Shown: positions 34,881-46,432 of the stretch, one piece after another | Layout: each line of letters begins with the position of its first letter | Numbering within the stretch: position 1 is the stretch's first letter | Assembly (NCBI GenBank): GCA_963966185.1 | Contig: CAWZYM010000395.1 | Location: forward strand, 186,001 to 250,000 | Direction of reading: 5' to 3' | Origin: Rhabditoides inermis | Taxonomy: Eukaryota > Nematoda > Chromadorea > Rhabditida > Rhabditidae | DNA length: 64,000 bases | Made by a program: the position numbers and the translations under genes | The notes under the pieces: model-generated | What the model was told of the DNA's origin: nothing | The model's database searches: none | What the model saw: the letters and a program-made list of their open reading frames with translations, nothing else

Positions 34881-36527
34881 ATGCTGCGAAGACGCACTCT
34901 ATTCCACGTGCTCTTCGTATCCGAGCTAGCTGCTAACATTCAAAATGTTGGTGAGTGATAGTTTAGATGTTATCCAATTATTTTTATATGCAATTAATAT
35001 CATTTCAGATGCTCAATTCAATGGCGACCAGTTCCCCCATCAATCTCAAGGTCAGTTGCCGAGTTTCTGCCTGAAATGTTATTAGTTTTAATATTGTTTG
35101 TTGCAGGTCCACAGTTCAGTTCGCTCACACCATTCACGACTCGAGACGACCTCGAGAGAGTGAACCACTCACCACGGGAAGAAGGAGAGAGGGGAGAGAG
35201 ACCTATGCAGCCAGAGAGGTTCGGACCGGACATGAGAAGGGGACTCGAGCAACGACCCGGTTCTGAGCAGCAGAGATTTCCCATGACTCCTCGCCCGGAT
35301 CGAATGGGAGAGGGACGAGAAAGAGAAGATGGGCCGAAGCGAGAGGGACCTCCGGAGTTCCGTATCCCCGATTCCTTCCGCCAGATGATGCCTAATAGGG
35401 ACTTTGGAAGAATGCCATGGGAGAGGGATGGAGGAAAGGATGGAAGGAGAGAGGAGCCGTTTGGAAGGAGCCAGCCGAGGGAGGGAGAAGGCGAGGGACC
35501 GCGGTGGGAGCGACCGGAGGACAGACAGCGACAGACTCCCATGGAACGACCGAGGGAGGAGGGAAGAGGGGAGATGGAGAGACCCAACCGACAGATGGAA
35601 GGCAGACAGATGCCAGTCGATCGTCCGAGGGAAGACAGGAGGGAGACGGAGAGACCGCCCTGGGAGAGGGAGCAGGTGAGAGACGGACAGAGGCAGCCCG
35701 ATAGAGAGGCGCGAAGGGAAACGGAGCTGCCTCCTTGGGAGCGAAATCCGAAGGAGCAGCAGAGAGGACGTCCAGAGGAAACGATGCAGCGGAGAGAAGG
35801 AGAGGAACGTCCGTCACGGCAAAGGGAGCAGCTAGGACCGAGGGAGAGACCGTGGCAGAGAGCATTCGACAGAGAGGACAGGGTGGCTGACAGAGACGGG
35901 CCGCGCACACCCGCAACAGATCGTCCTTCATCCAACGACCGAGGTGATGCTTCTCGACACCCGAATCGAGACGAACCTCGACGGAAAGCCGAGTCTGGAA
36001 GACGCGAGGAGTCGCGTGAGAAGAGACCGGAAGGTCCCGAGGACATGGATAGACTGGGGAGACGCGGAAAAGAGACGCGTGAAAGAGAGCGGATGCCAGA
36101 GGAGAGAGAAGCGGATGCGGGACGCGTGGCAAACACTCGAAACCGAACCGAGGACAGACCCCTGTTCATTCCCAGAGCAGCAGAGAAGACAGAGACGAGA
36201 CAGCGATGGGCGCCCCTCGACGGACCATTCGAGGTGGAGAAGGAGAAGGAGCAGGACGAGAAGGAGCAGGAGAAGGAAGAGAAGGAGGAGCCGATGAATG
36301 ATGGAAACCAGGAGAAGAAGCAGGATGCGAGCACGGCAGCCCCTGTAGAGTGGCCGGAGGATGTGCGCATCGCTCTGTCCAAGGATAGCATCGTCCCGGA
36401 AGCGTCATCTACTACTACCACATCCACTACAGTCATCTCCTCCTTTTCCACAACATCGTCTCCCCCTCCCAGAGCCACGAGACACATCCTCCTTCCGCCT
36501 GAGCCTCTCCACGTATCATCACAATAA
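34881..36527 (+). CDS. Secreted Arg/Glu/Pro-rich low-complexity protein
   Basis: Three exons, 34881-34950, 35009-35050 and 35107-36527, give 510 aa. The N-terminus (MLRRRTLFHVLFVSELAA) looks like a signal peptide. A short Gln/Phe-rich segment follows, then some 400 residues dominated by Arg, Glu, Pro and Gly with recurring units such as ERPPWERE, ELPPWERN, RQPMERPREE and PEDRQRQ. Toward the end comes an acidic Lys/Glu block (KEKEQDEKEQEKEEKEE) and a Ser/Thr-rich tail. Such a protein should be extended and strongly charged; a matrix or cuticle role is a guess. There are no cysteines in the repeat, which argues against disulfide cross-linking. The TATA box, signal peptide, phases and an AATAAA 13 nt after the stop all support the plus strand over the equally long antisense frame. 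Confidence 0.8.
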
Positions 36528-36539
36528 CACAGAAAACTG

Positions 36540-36545
36540 AATAAA
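36540..36545 (+). terminator. poly(A) signal
   Basis: AATAAA 13 nt after the TAA of the Arg/Glu-rich protein gene, implying a very short 3' UTR. Confidence 0.7.
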
Positions 36546-36673
36546 CTTTTTTTCTCGTAGCACATGTGTATGTATCAATTATAATCCTGTGTGACAGTGA
36601 CATCGCTTCCCGGACAACAAGAATCTATTTTATGGCACCATCGATAATCGCAATTTTACAAAGTGTACGGCGC

Positions 36674-36851
36674 TCATTCCATGTCCTGGAGTTCTTGGAA
36701 GTACGACTCGAATGCCTTGTTGCGGCGGCTGCCCGATCCGAGTTGATTCTTCTTCTCCTTGCTCTCCGCCAATCTACAACACAACTATATCATTCATATC
36801 ATATCACAATACGCGTCTCAGTAATCCGACGCGTCATGTCTTTTGAACCTT

Positions 36852-36915
<64 letters not shown>

Positions 36916-37159
36916 CTCACGAAGAGAGGAGCACGGGGTTAACTGTCTTGAGATAGCAGAGCGTTCCGTATAGATAGTTGCCGTCGCAAGGCACGAGCTG
37001 GAAATGCAATCAGTGAGAGGACAAGCGTCATTTCTCCACAACACTTCACAATATCGCGTGTCTTACCTGGTCCTCGAACGATTGTAGCGACAGGGGAGCG
37101 GATAGGGCGAGAGTGGCGACGAGCAGCAAGAGCGAGGAGGCGAGCAAGGGAGAAGACAT
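36674..37159 (-). CDS. Small secreted peptide precursor with one cysteine loop
   Basis: Three exons in phase, 37159-37067, 36997-36921 and 36773-36674, give 89 aa. The first exon is a clean signal peptide (MSSPLLASSLLLLVATLALS). The mature part has a single pair of cysteines, CDGNYLYGTLC, then a Lys/Glu-rich segment (SKEKKNQ), a dibasic RR in SGSRRNKAF, and a C-terminus SYFQELQDME. A small secreted precursor with one possible disulfide ring and basic cleavage sites fits a peptide hormone or neuropeptide-like protein, but I do not recognise it and no amidation site (Gly-Lys/Arg-Arg) is present. The second intron holds a long GA/CT tract. Confidence 0.6.
36852..36915 (-). repeat. (CT)n microsatellite in an intron
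   Basis: About 60 bp of GA on the plus strand with one AAG interruption near 36896. It lies directly after the donor of exon 36997-36921 and reads CT in the sense strand. Confidence 0.9.
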
Positions 37160-38350
37160 GCTGAAAGTGAGGCGAGGGAATGCGAGGGAGGGGCGGAGAG
37201 ATAGAAGATGAGAGGGCGGGCTCATATCTCGACGAACAACACTGCAGGTGATTCCATGCATGAATTCGAGAAACGAACACTGTGTTCGTCGCGGAATAAT
37301 CAAGTGGGAAGAGGCAACAGGGGAGAAGAAGGAGGAACAAGAAGGGTTGAATGCGGAGAAGAGATGTGTAACTAGGTAGACACACCCTGGTTTGCATGTC
37401 ACAGTAGACGGAATGGCTAACGACGAGAGACGCGTGCGGGGTTAAACACGCGACATTTCGCATCAGTTATTCTGATTGTTCATATCCGGCCATTAGCACA
37501 TACGGATATTGGGAGGTGAATGGGCAACAAGGATCCTCGAGGCACACACTCCTATCTATAGCATTGTGTTCAGACGGACTCAATCAAAACATACCCTACA
37601 TCCACCTCTCCAGATGCATTTCAATGAGGCTAGCATTTGAAAACACGTACGTGACTAGTGTGTATCGAGGGCGAGTTGTCTTCCTCTCTACGATTTGCAG
37701 AATACTTGACCACCCATGCGACAATCGAATTACACAGGGTCTGTGCATACGTGAAAAGAAAGTGCAAGTAAAAGAGTGGGAGACGAGTGATTCATCCAAT
37801 AACCAACAATTCAACTAATTGGAGTTCTACGCCATAAACTTCGTCATTCATAATTGCTTTCCGAACTTTTCATGAAGTGTTGCCTAGATAATAACAAGAT
37901 TCGACAGAATGAGCCAAATTTAGTGTCACTCCTTTTAAAATAATCTCAATTTTTCGATTTCCTTTAACCGTTTTCCCGATGTCATGAAGTTAGACGGTTG
38001 CACGAAGTGATACATTCTATTATAATGCTATCATTATCTATTATAACGTTTTCACAGTTGCACGAAATGCTGTGGTTGCATGATATATGGCATGACATCA
38101 GATGCCCGCTAATAATAACGTATTTTCCCATGCCAGTACAGGTGAATGCGTAAAAGACCAATTATCCGGAACAACTTTCATTCAAAATTTCATAACATGT
38201 GAATAATTAGAACAGGAAAGAAAACAAACACGTCAGGGCAGCAATGGGTGATCTCTCAATATATAGTGAGGGAGAGTGTACCGTATGACCGTAGCGAGTA
38301 TACCGGATGAGTGGGGTGAGATTGGAGAGATCGGGTATTCGCTAGTCGCT
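37160..38350. other. Intergenic region
   Basis: 1.2 kb between the small peptide gene and the 3' end of NDC1, AT-rich toward NDC1. The motif GTTGCACGAA occurs three times near 37990-38070. No exon or RNA gene seen. Confidence 0.5.
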
Positions 38351-40766
38351 CTACATGTGCTGGTTGGTGAGCATGTCAATCAAAGACTGCTCCTCGACAC
38401 TCAGCTCCAGAGACCTGAAAACACAAAGACACTGCCCGTTATATTGCGTTTTTTCGTTGTCCAAAGAATAATATGAAGTGTTTACAAAGCAACAACGCCT
38501 ACAAGAGGTTCAATTGTGAAAACCTACTTGAGGTGGTGTCCGAACTTGGAATGAATCCTGTAGATGGCAGTCTGGAGGGCAGCGTCCACCTGCTTCACAC
38601 CCACATCCGCATGCTCATCGTACGCGCGCTGCTGAAACACAAACACATAGACAACACTACAAGCGAGTGCACGTACCGCCTTGGTGCGCATGTACTTGTC
38701 GACCGTCTTGACGAGTCGAAGGAGGGAGGAGAGGATGGCCGCCAGATCAGCCTGCACCACTCCGTACCGGTCGCCATCGAACGAGTCCACAACCAACATC
38801 CACAGGCCTGCAACGACCACCATATAATAGGAATGAAAGAATTAAAAATATATCTATAAAGCTACCCACTGTTAACAGCCAGCGCCGTCACCTGAGCGTC
38901 GTAGCGGCTCAGCACCAAGTTCTCGTCTAAATAAATGGAAAGCTTCATTACATTGAAAAACAAAACACTGACCAGCAGTCCACTGGATGATCTTGTTGAA
39001 GGCAGCGGGCATGGCCCATCCACTCGGCGCAGCGCCGCGACGGGCCAGCGGGGGACGAACCGCCGTGCGCTCGAAGCGACGACGCACAGTCGACGAGAAC
39101 ACTGAATAGGACATAAGTATAGTTACAAACAACATTTCCGCATACTTTGCTGGCGGGCCCTCTCGGGCATCATGAGCATCTGCCTGTTGGGCTCGTCCTC
39201 CTCGTCTGCGAGCAGCTCGGCGGCAGACACGCCGGCCGCCCTCGCAGCCGCCAGCTCCAGAGAGGAGCGCACCTCGTCCAGCACACGCACACACACACTG
39301 CACACTGTCGCCCAGTTGCGGGGGTGGCCGCCCGGCTGCGACAGAGAGTAGATGTCCAGGCGGCGCGCGCGGTCCGACCACGCGATACGGCGCAGGTCGT
39401 GCAGAGCGAACAGCTACAAGCCATTCAGAACTACACCATTCACTACTACTGCGTACCTTGAGGAGCTTGTCTCCGGCCTCGAGCACGTTGGTGAGGGTGC
39501 GGGTCTGTTCGGGGGTGGGCGAGTGGACAGTGTAGGGGGGCGGGAGGGGGAAGGCCATCGGCTGCATCACCATCTGACGCAGCATGCGGAGAAGAGTGCG
39601 CGCCGAAAACGCCTGCCACGTGAGCAGCAGCACGAGGGGGAAGTGCACGCGGGGATCGATCGCCGACCAGAAGAGCGACGGAAAACCAAACAGCAAGGGA
39701 ACTGAAAGAGAAAGATGATGTGGATTAATGATATTTAGAAACAAACTGACCAGAGACGAGGGCGAGGACCCAGTTGATACGGTAGACCAAGAAGGCAGAG
39801 TGGACGGCCTGCATGAGCACACTGTCAGACGACAGAGACAGCAGCGACGACACGCGGTCCAGCCAGCGGGGCTGAAAAATCAGTTTCAAAAAAGTTTAAT
39901 TTGAAAAAGAGTGATAATACATACCGGAGCTTCGTTGGCAGGGAAGGTGAGCTGGTAGTCGAGGGACCAGACCGAGGCGGCGGCTCCAGCGAGGAGACCT
40001 TGCTGCAGCACCCAGCGGCCACTGTCCGCAGACAAAAGGCTCTCACTCAGCCACAACGACAGCCAGCCAGCGAACAGAGACACGACGCTGCACACGCAGA
40101 AAGACAACCACGAAGTGTGCGCGCGCAGCGAGGCACGGCTCATCTGGTCGGCTACAAATATAGATATTAGTGGAGCAAAAAAGAATGGAATATCAAACTC
40201 ACGCTTGACGAGCTGCGAATTGAACACGGTACACTGCGCCAGCACCAGAAGGGCCACAGCCGAGGCTGCAGACCACGCAGACGGCGACACCAGAGTGGAC
40301 AACACATCTGCACAACACAACAATTTTTTTTCTCAGTAAAATCTAAAATTATCATTAAAAAATTCACTGTAGACAGTGGAAAGGGGGTGCAAGATGTGGA
40401 TATGGAGGGCGGCGAGGACGAGAAGAAACGAGACGCCCGCACATCCTGCCGTGGCTGCGCATGCGGACAGACCGCGGCGATCAATCTAGAACACGATATG
40501 AGATGAAATAGAGGAGGAGAAGACTCACAATAGAGTGGAACCACTGCGTGATCGTGTCGTGCACCGTGATAGGTTTCACCACGGGCTGGCTCAGCGGCTG
40601 CGGCGGCGGCGTCGACACCGACATCTAAACAACACGACGCTGAACAATATAACATTGCTGTACAAACCGGAGGGCGATGTCTGGGTGAGGAGGAAGGGAG
40701 GTGGTCCGGATCGAGCAGATGCGGCCGGAGCTGCGCTGCAGGGGTAGAGAACCCCGGAGACAGCAT
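38351..40766 (-). CDS. npp-22: NDC1, transmembrane nucleoporin (NPP-22)
   Basis: Integral membrane nucleoporin needed for nuclear pore assembly. Thirteen exons (40766-40668, 40624-40529, 40485-40368, 40307-40203, 40151-39925, 39871-39751, 39701-39457, 39413-39146, 39101-38973, 38926-38870, 38807-38677, 38631-38528, 38414-38351) sum to 587 aa, close to C. elegans NPP-22. The N-terminal half has about six hydrophobic segments, such as VSFLLVLAALHIHIL and LVLLLTWQAF. The C-terminal half carries the family signature LVVDSFDGDRYGVVQADLAA, LVKTVDKYM and LQTAIYRIHSKFGHHL, which aligns with the end of vertebrate NDC1. The start ATG is at 40766. An alternative ATG opens exon 2 (MSVSTPPPQP), just before the first membrane segment, so the N-terminus is less certain. 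Confidence 0.92.
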
Positions 40767-42063
40767 CACTACTAAAAATGCGAAAATGAACGCTCCGAAA
40801 TTTCGAAAACGAGATGATAAGAAACAAACAGGTAAAATCCCGCCAATTTACGAAACACAATCAGAACGCGATAAGGCTATCAAAACGAGCGTTGAGGATA
40901 TACGTGCAGAACAACGCTTACATTGACTGCTAGTTGAAGTATATATGTGGTTTCGAAAGTTGATATGATGCACAAATATACCAAACAACAACAACAACAA
41001 CAACAAACAATTTTATTTCAAAAGAAAAATAATTTTCAAACGCAGTAGTGATAAATAGGTTTTCGAGAACTGCACTATCGAACACTATGAAAAATTCAAA
41101 ATTCCCGTTGTTAAGTGTGTTGCAGAAAAGAACACAATATTGTACACAGCATTGTTGGCAGGTCTTCTCGTTCATCGTTGCCTATGTCTGAATTGTGCAT
41201 TACATTTGTCTGGTTTATACGATGATGATTATGATTATGCTTTGCAAAATTAATGTAGATGGTTTGCGCAGAGCGGCGACCGGGGGGAAGCGCCGAAGCA
41301 CATATCCTTTTGTGTAGTAGCGAGAGTGGAGAGTAGTGACCTGTGCAAACACCACTCAGTCCGTCAATCGGTCGATGTAGATCGGCGGCTGTAGAGAAGA
41401 GGGATGAGGGCGAGAAACATTGTTGACCACCTCTCCCCGAGTACTTCTCACCCAGTCCCACCTGTCTCAATTTGCTCTCAAGCGCGCTAGCGCTAACCTA
41501 TTTCATGGACGATAATTTCTTATTGTCTTTATTATAATCCCCTTTCTAGTATTATTCTATATCATATGTTCCGAATTTATGAATAATTGTATTACATTGT
41601 ATTCGCAGATGGAGAACGCAGTTCATTTCGCTCGCCTCAAGGTCGTTGTCGTTCCCCCAGTGACCTAGACGCGGAAATAGTATATGTTTCCAAGAGAGTT
41701 GCAAAGAAACTGCAATACCACTAGGTCGCTTTTTAAAAGCATTTCTAGCGCAAGCGTTAGCTCAAATGGTTTTCCCAATGTTCTCATAACATTTCCATGA
41801 TGTCCTTTTATCAGTTATCGTTACTCTTACTATTGATGACGTGGATCTCTCGAGGTCTCTTTCACTGCTCTCATTTCCCACGCTTTTCTGCGTGCATTAC
41901 GATCCTGCCACGCAGTCTGGCGATATGAAATCGATTTCATACTCAGTAAACATGCATGCATTGCGCTACTGATATTATTAACATTTCTCTCGAATGTTGT
42001 TGTTTGCACCCGTGGATGATTACATGATTGGATTGCAGCGTTCTTCACTCGCTTGCCTCGGCG
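40767..42063. other. Intergenic region
   Basis: 1.3 kb between the divergent NDC1 and GalNAc-transferase genes. It has an (AAC)n run at 40985-41008, then a GC-richer patch at 41230-41470 with a 119-codon minus-strand frame lacking an ATG. Near 41485 and 41747 are related CTAGCGC-bearing motifs in opposite orientation. No supported gene. Confidence 0.5.
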
Positions 42064-44805
42064 ATGTCGCTACGTCGACAGTGGTTCGAGCTGCGGCGAC
42101 TCGCTAGACAGAGGTATTATTCAATTTGCATAAGTTGTTGTTGTTCTGTGCATCATGGGGAACGAAACCTGTCATTTCCTATCGATGTCTCCCTTACGGA
42201 GGCGTGTGGTCCATAACGTACTGTCCGCTAAAGCATCATGGGAGGCTTCCTCTTCCGAATCTTCGGATTGTGATACGGATAACGAATCGGTTGATTCTAT
42301 TAGCAGCGATGTGCATACCTGCTCCACCTTTAGGTGCTTTTGTTTTGCTTGGCTAATCATATCGAGAGTTCTTGCAGGTCTTGTACGGTGGCTCTGCTCT
42401 GCTGTGGTTTGTTCCTATTCGTGTTCGGCATCGCCTACAGCCGCGACTCGGACGCGGTCAGTCCCCCCCTCCCCCCTTCCTCCTTGATACGTGTATTGCA
42501 GACGGCATGGGCGCCTCCCCTCCCTGGTCAGCCGGGAGTGGGGGACCAGTGGGCTGCGGAGGAGCTGGCGGGCGGGGCGGACCCGCACACGCACCTGTCT
42601 CCGGGGGTGCTGGGCAACTACGAGCCGAAGGAGGCTGAGCGGGCGAGCGATCAGCCGGGAGAGCGGGGCGAGCCTGTCCACGTCACCGACAGCGAGGGCA
42701 TGGCCCAGTCAAAGCGCATGATGCAGGAGTTCGGATTCAACACGTGCGTTTTCATATATTCATTTTGTATTTGTATACCTTTGCAATATACAATTACGCA
42801 ACATTATGTTTTCAGTTTCGTCTCGGACATGATTAGTATGAACAGAACCATTCCCGACGCCCGTATGGACGAGTAAGTTTCTTTTTTCTTTCTGATTATA
42901 CAAAACAATATATTTTGAAGAAAAAAAGTTTAGATGCAAGTACTGGAATTACCCGGAGGACCTGCCGACTGCCTCGGTAGTGATCGTGTTCCACAACGAG
43001 GGCTGGACGCCTCTTCTCAGGTACCCTCACAGGTCGACCTTCCTCGCTCTCACTCCCTCTGTAGGACCGTCCACTCTGTTCTCCTCCGCTCCCCTCCCCA
43101 GCTCATCAAGGAAGTGGTCATGGTCAACGACTTCTCCGACAAGGGTTCGTTGATGTTCATACCTTGGTGTTTGTATTACACATATGGTTGCAGAGCATCT
43201 GGGCGAGAAGCTGGACAAGTACATTGAGAGGACGTTCCACGGCAAGGTGCGTCTGGTGCGGACGGAGGAGAGGGAGGGTCTGATCCGCGCGCGATCGATC
43301 GGAGCGCAACACGCGACCGCCGACGTCGTCATCTTCCTCGACGCCCACTGCGAAGTGAACAAGAACTGGCTCCCGCCCCTCCTCGCTCCCATCAAGAACA
43401 ACCGGTACGTAACCTATTCGCATTCTTATTTCTTATCTGTGTTCATTTTGTGTTCAGGCATGTGATGACTGTGCCGGTGATTGACGGCATCGACATGAAC
43501 ACGTGGGAGTACAGGAGTGTGTACGGCGCTGCCGACAAGCACTTCCGCGGCATCTTCGAGTGGGGACTGCTGTACAAGGAGACGGAGATATCGCAGAGGG
43601 AACGCGACGCCAGACCCCACAAGAGCATGCCTTTCCGGTATGCAAATGGAGTCGATGAAGTGGGACATGGTCATCATGGAAATGTTGCAGCTCGCCCACC
43701 CACGCTGGCGGTCTGTTCGCCATCGATCGTCTTTGGTTCCAGGAACTGGGCTACTATGATCCCGGACTCCAGATTTGGGGAGGGGAGCAGTATGAGCTTT
43801 CGTTCAAGGTACGCGATTTGTTTTTTATCGATTGTTTACTTATGTGGTTGCAGATTTGGCAGTGTGGCGGCGGCATCCTTTTTGTTCCCTGCTCGCGCGT
43901 CGGACACGTCTACAGAAATCACATGCCCTACACCTTTGGAAAGCTCTCCGGCAAGCCCGTCATATCCACGGTGAGTGATGCCGATTGTTATCTCGATTTT
44001 GTTTCATTAATATGACACTTGTAAAGCATGAACATAGTGTGCATAACTGTAGTGTTTCAGAACATGGTTCGTGTGGTGAAGACGTGGATGGACGAGTACG
44101 CGCAATACTACTACATTCGTGATCCGTCGGCGCAGCACAGACAGCCCGGAGACATCTCGGCCCAACTCGCACTCAGAGACAGGCTCAAGTGCAAGTCATT
44201 CAAATGGTACGTTATACTATTTTTTGGGTTTGATTACATATTACATTGCGTTGTTAGGTACATGGAGAACGTGGCGTACGACGTGGTTGAGTCGTACCCC
44301 CTGCTGCCGAAGAATGTGGTGTGGGGAGAGGCGCGGAACAAAGCTACGGGCAAGTGCCTCGACACGATGGGAGGCATCCCCGGCACCCTGGGCGCCAGCG
44401 GATGCCACGGGTACGGAGGAAACCAGGTGAGACACTACTCCTGCATGGCCGTGTAATGGAGTGTGTTGAGCTGATCCGCCTGAACGAGAAGGGCCGTCTC
44501 TCGCAGGGAGAGTGGTGCATCACTGTGCAGGGCGGCCGATTCCAGACGAACCACTGTCGCAAGGGCACCGTCGATGGACAGTTCCAGTGGCTGGCGGTGA
44601 GTGGAGGAGGCAAGGGGCAGTGGGGACTGCTGTACAAGGAGAGCAGAGAGGGATGCATGCCTTTCAGGAGACGGGTCAGATCCAGTACAAGAGCACTCGC
44701 ACGTGTCTGCAGCTGAGCGCGAACAGCCAGGACGTGAAGTTGAAGAAGTGCGACCCCGAGCAGGAGCTACAGCGCTTCGAGTGGAGGGAGATATTCACCG
44801 ATTAG
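42064..44805 (+). CDS. gly-7: Polypeptide N-acetylgalactosaminyltransferase, GLY-7/GALNT7-like
   Basis: Golgi enzyme that adds GalNAc to Ser/Thr to start or extend mucin O-glycans. Fourteen exons (42064-42113, 42378-42456, 42502-42743, 42816-42872, 42934-43020, 43065-43144, 43194-43404, 43458-43637, 43691-43808, 43854-43970, 44061-44206, 44258-44426, 44471-44596, 44668-44805) give 599 aa. Order: short cytosolic tail, type II anchor ([19 protein letters not shown]), stem, GT-A domain with [15 protein letters not shown], the metal-binding DAH ([11 protein letters not shown]), Gal/GalNAc motif [18 protein letters not shown] and [11 protein letters not shown], then a ricin lectin domain with CLDTMGG and [23 protein letters not shown] and [15 protein letters not shown] favour the GALNT7/GLY-7 branch, which prefers already glycosylated substrates. 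The usual VDD is VND here (VMVNDFSDK). The last intron contains a partial copy of exon 8. Confidence 0.95.
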
Positions 44806-44978
44806 AGAGAAGTAGCCTTTCTCCATCAACCGTTCGCACGTGTCTGCCTTTGGGCCTTTCCATATTTATTGAGAGTGCGTGTGCCAAAGTATTTATTGTT
44901 CCGCTGATATGTTTGCACCGTTCGTAATAATTCGCTTTATTTGCGGGGATTGCATTGTTGTTTCATTACTGTGATAAT

Positions 44979-44984
44979 AATAAA
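44979..44984 (+). terminator. poly(A) signal of the GalNAc-transferase gene
   Basis: AATAAA 174 nt after the stop codon and before the ATG of the next plus-strand gene at 45128. Confidence 0.5.
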
Positions 44985-45127
44985 TGTTTCTTGTATTGCT
45001 GGCTATGTTTGGGGTGTTGTAGTCTTGTGTACAACTACTCTTGTCTCCATTGCATATTCGTGTGTTGATTCTCTCACGGTGCGTGTTTCTCTTCTCTCAT
45101 TCAGCATGGCTCGTTCTCAGTCCCACA

Positions 45128-46123
45128 ATGCAACCCGTGTGTATTGTAGTTTCCTTGTTCGTATCTTCAGTCGCAACTTTGTCCCTCCAACAAGGTATAC
45201 ACTTGTCCATATATGACAGAAATATTTTCTCCTTTTTTTCTTGTAATTTTACTTTGTACACTTGCCTACCTGTTCATCACTGATGGTGGTCCCGGCTGGT
45301 AGGTTTACACATTCGGTCTGGTGGTAGGGACCGAAACCGAATGTGTACTATGACTTGAACTTGAACTTATATTTATCTCGAATATATTTATCTCGAATCA
45401 AGTAGCACATGGTAATGTAATTTACGGTAAAATTACTGTAAAGTACAGTAATACAACGCCTACTGCGAGTTCCAACGATACGAATTTCGGTGGTCCCGTG
45501 GATGCGTACGTGTTGTTGGTGATGCTTGTCATCCCCTGCTTGCGGCTTCTGGGGAAGTTTCGATCTCGGCGGCGGAAGATCCGTGTTCCGAAAATCGATC
45601 GCGAAGAGACGTCTCAGAGAGTTTCATCGTCTTCGAGGATTCCTCTCCAGTCTCAATGCCGTAGATGTAGAAAGTAGCAAAATCGTATACCAGTCCGGTT
45701 AGCATCCTCCGCCGCACAGCATTGTTCAGGGGTCGGGGGAATAACAGGGGAAGGCACGCAACCGCGCGCTGGCAGAGAAATGAGAGGAATTACGTTAAAG
45801 TACAGTAATACAACGCCTACTGCGAGTACTATGACTATTCCAACGTATTCATACTTTGATTTCTTGTAATACACATGCTTTCAGCCTGTACCCACTGTGC
45901 ATCCCATGTTGACACTTGCGTTGCCTCTATTATCGACTATGAAAGGAACTTGACTGCGCAGATCCAAAGGATGCATGCTGAGTATAGGAATGGATCATAT
46001 GATGATAGGAGTGAATATGAGAATATGAGAGCTCCTGAAGAAGCTCAGTGTGTGGAGAAGGCAATGCATGGAGTGGACTACTCTGGAGAGAGGGACGGTA
46101 GGAGGAGAGAGAGGGGGGGGGGG

Positions 46124-46190
<67 letters not shown>

Positions 46191-46400
46191 ATGAGTTGTT
46201 GTTCAGTTGGTCGTTGCTGTGTCCTTTTGTTCCCTTCGGCCTGCCGTTCGATCTGTCGACTGTCCCTCTCCAATCCACTTCCTGTCTATGCTCATAGGAA
46301 AACAGACATAGAGAAGAGATGGGGATGTGCAGTCGACAACAGAACGAGGACGAGGAGAGAGGACGAGTCGTGCGAAGACACACACCAGAAAAATGAGGTT

Positions 46401-46432
<32 letters not shown>

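Noticed and set aside
35018..36565. 515-codon minus-strand frame antisense to the Arg/Glu/Pro-rich gene
   Set aside because: It mirrors the purine-rich codons of the plus-strand gene, which has a TATA box, signal peptide, phased exons and a poly(A) signal.
41211..41470. 119-codon minus-strand frame in a GC-richer patch
   Set aside because: No ATG, no clear splice partners and no recognisable sequence.
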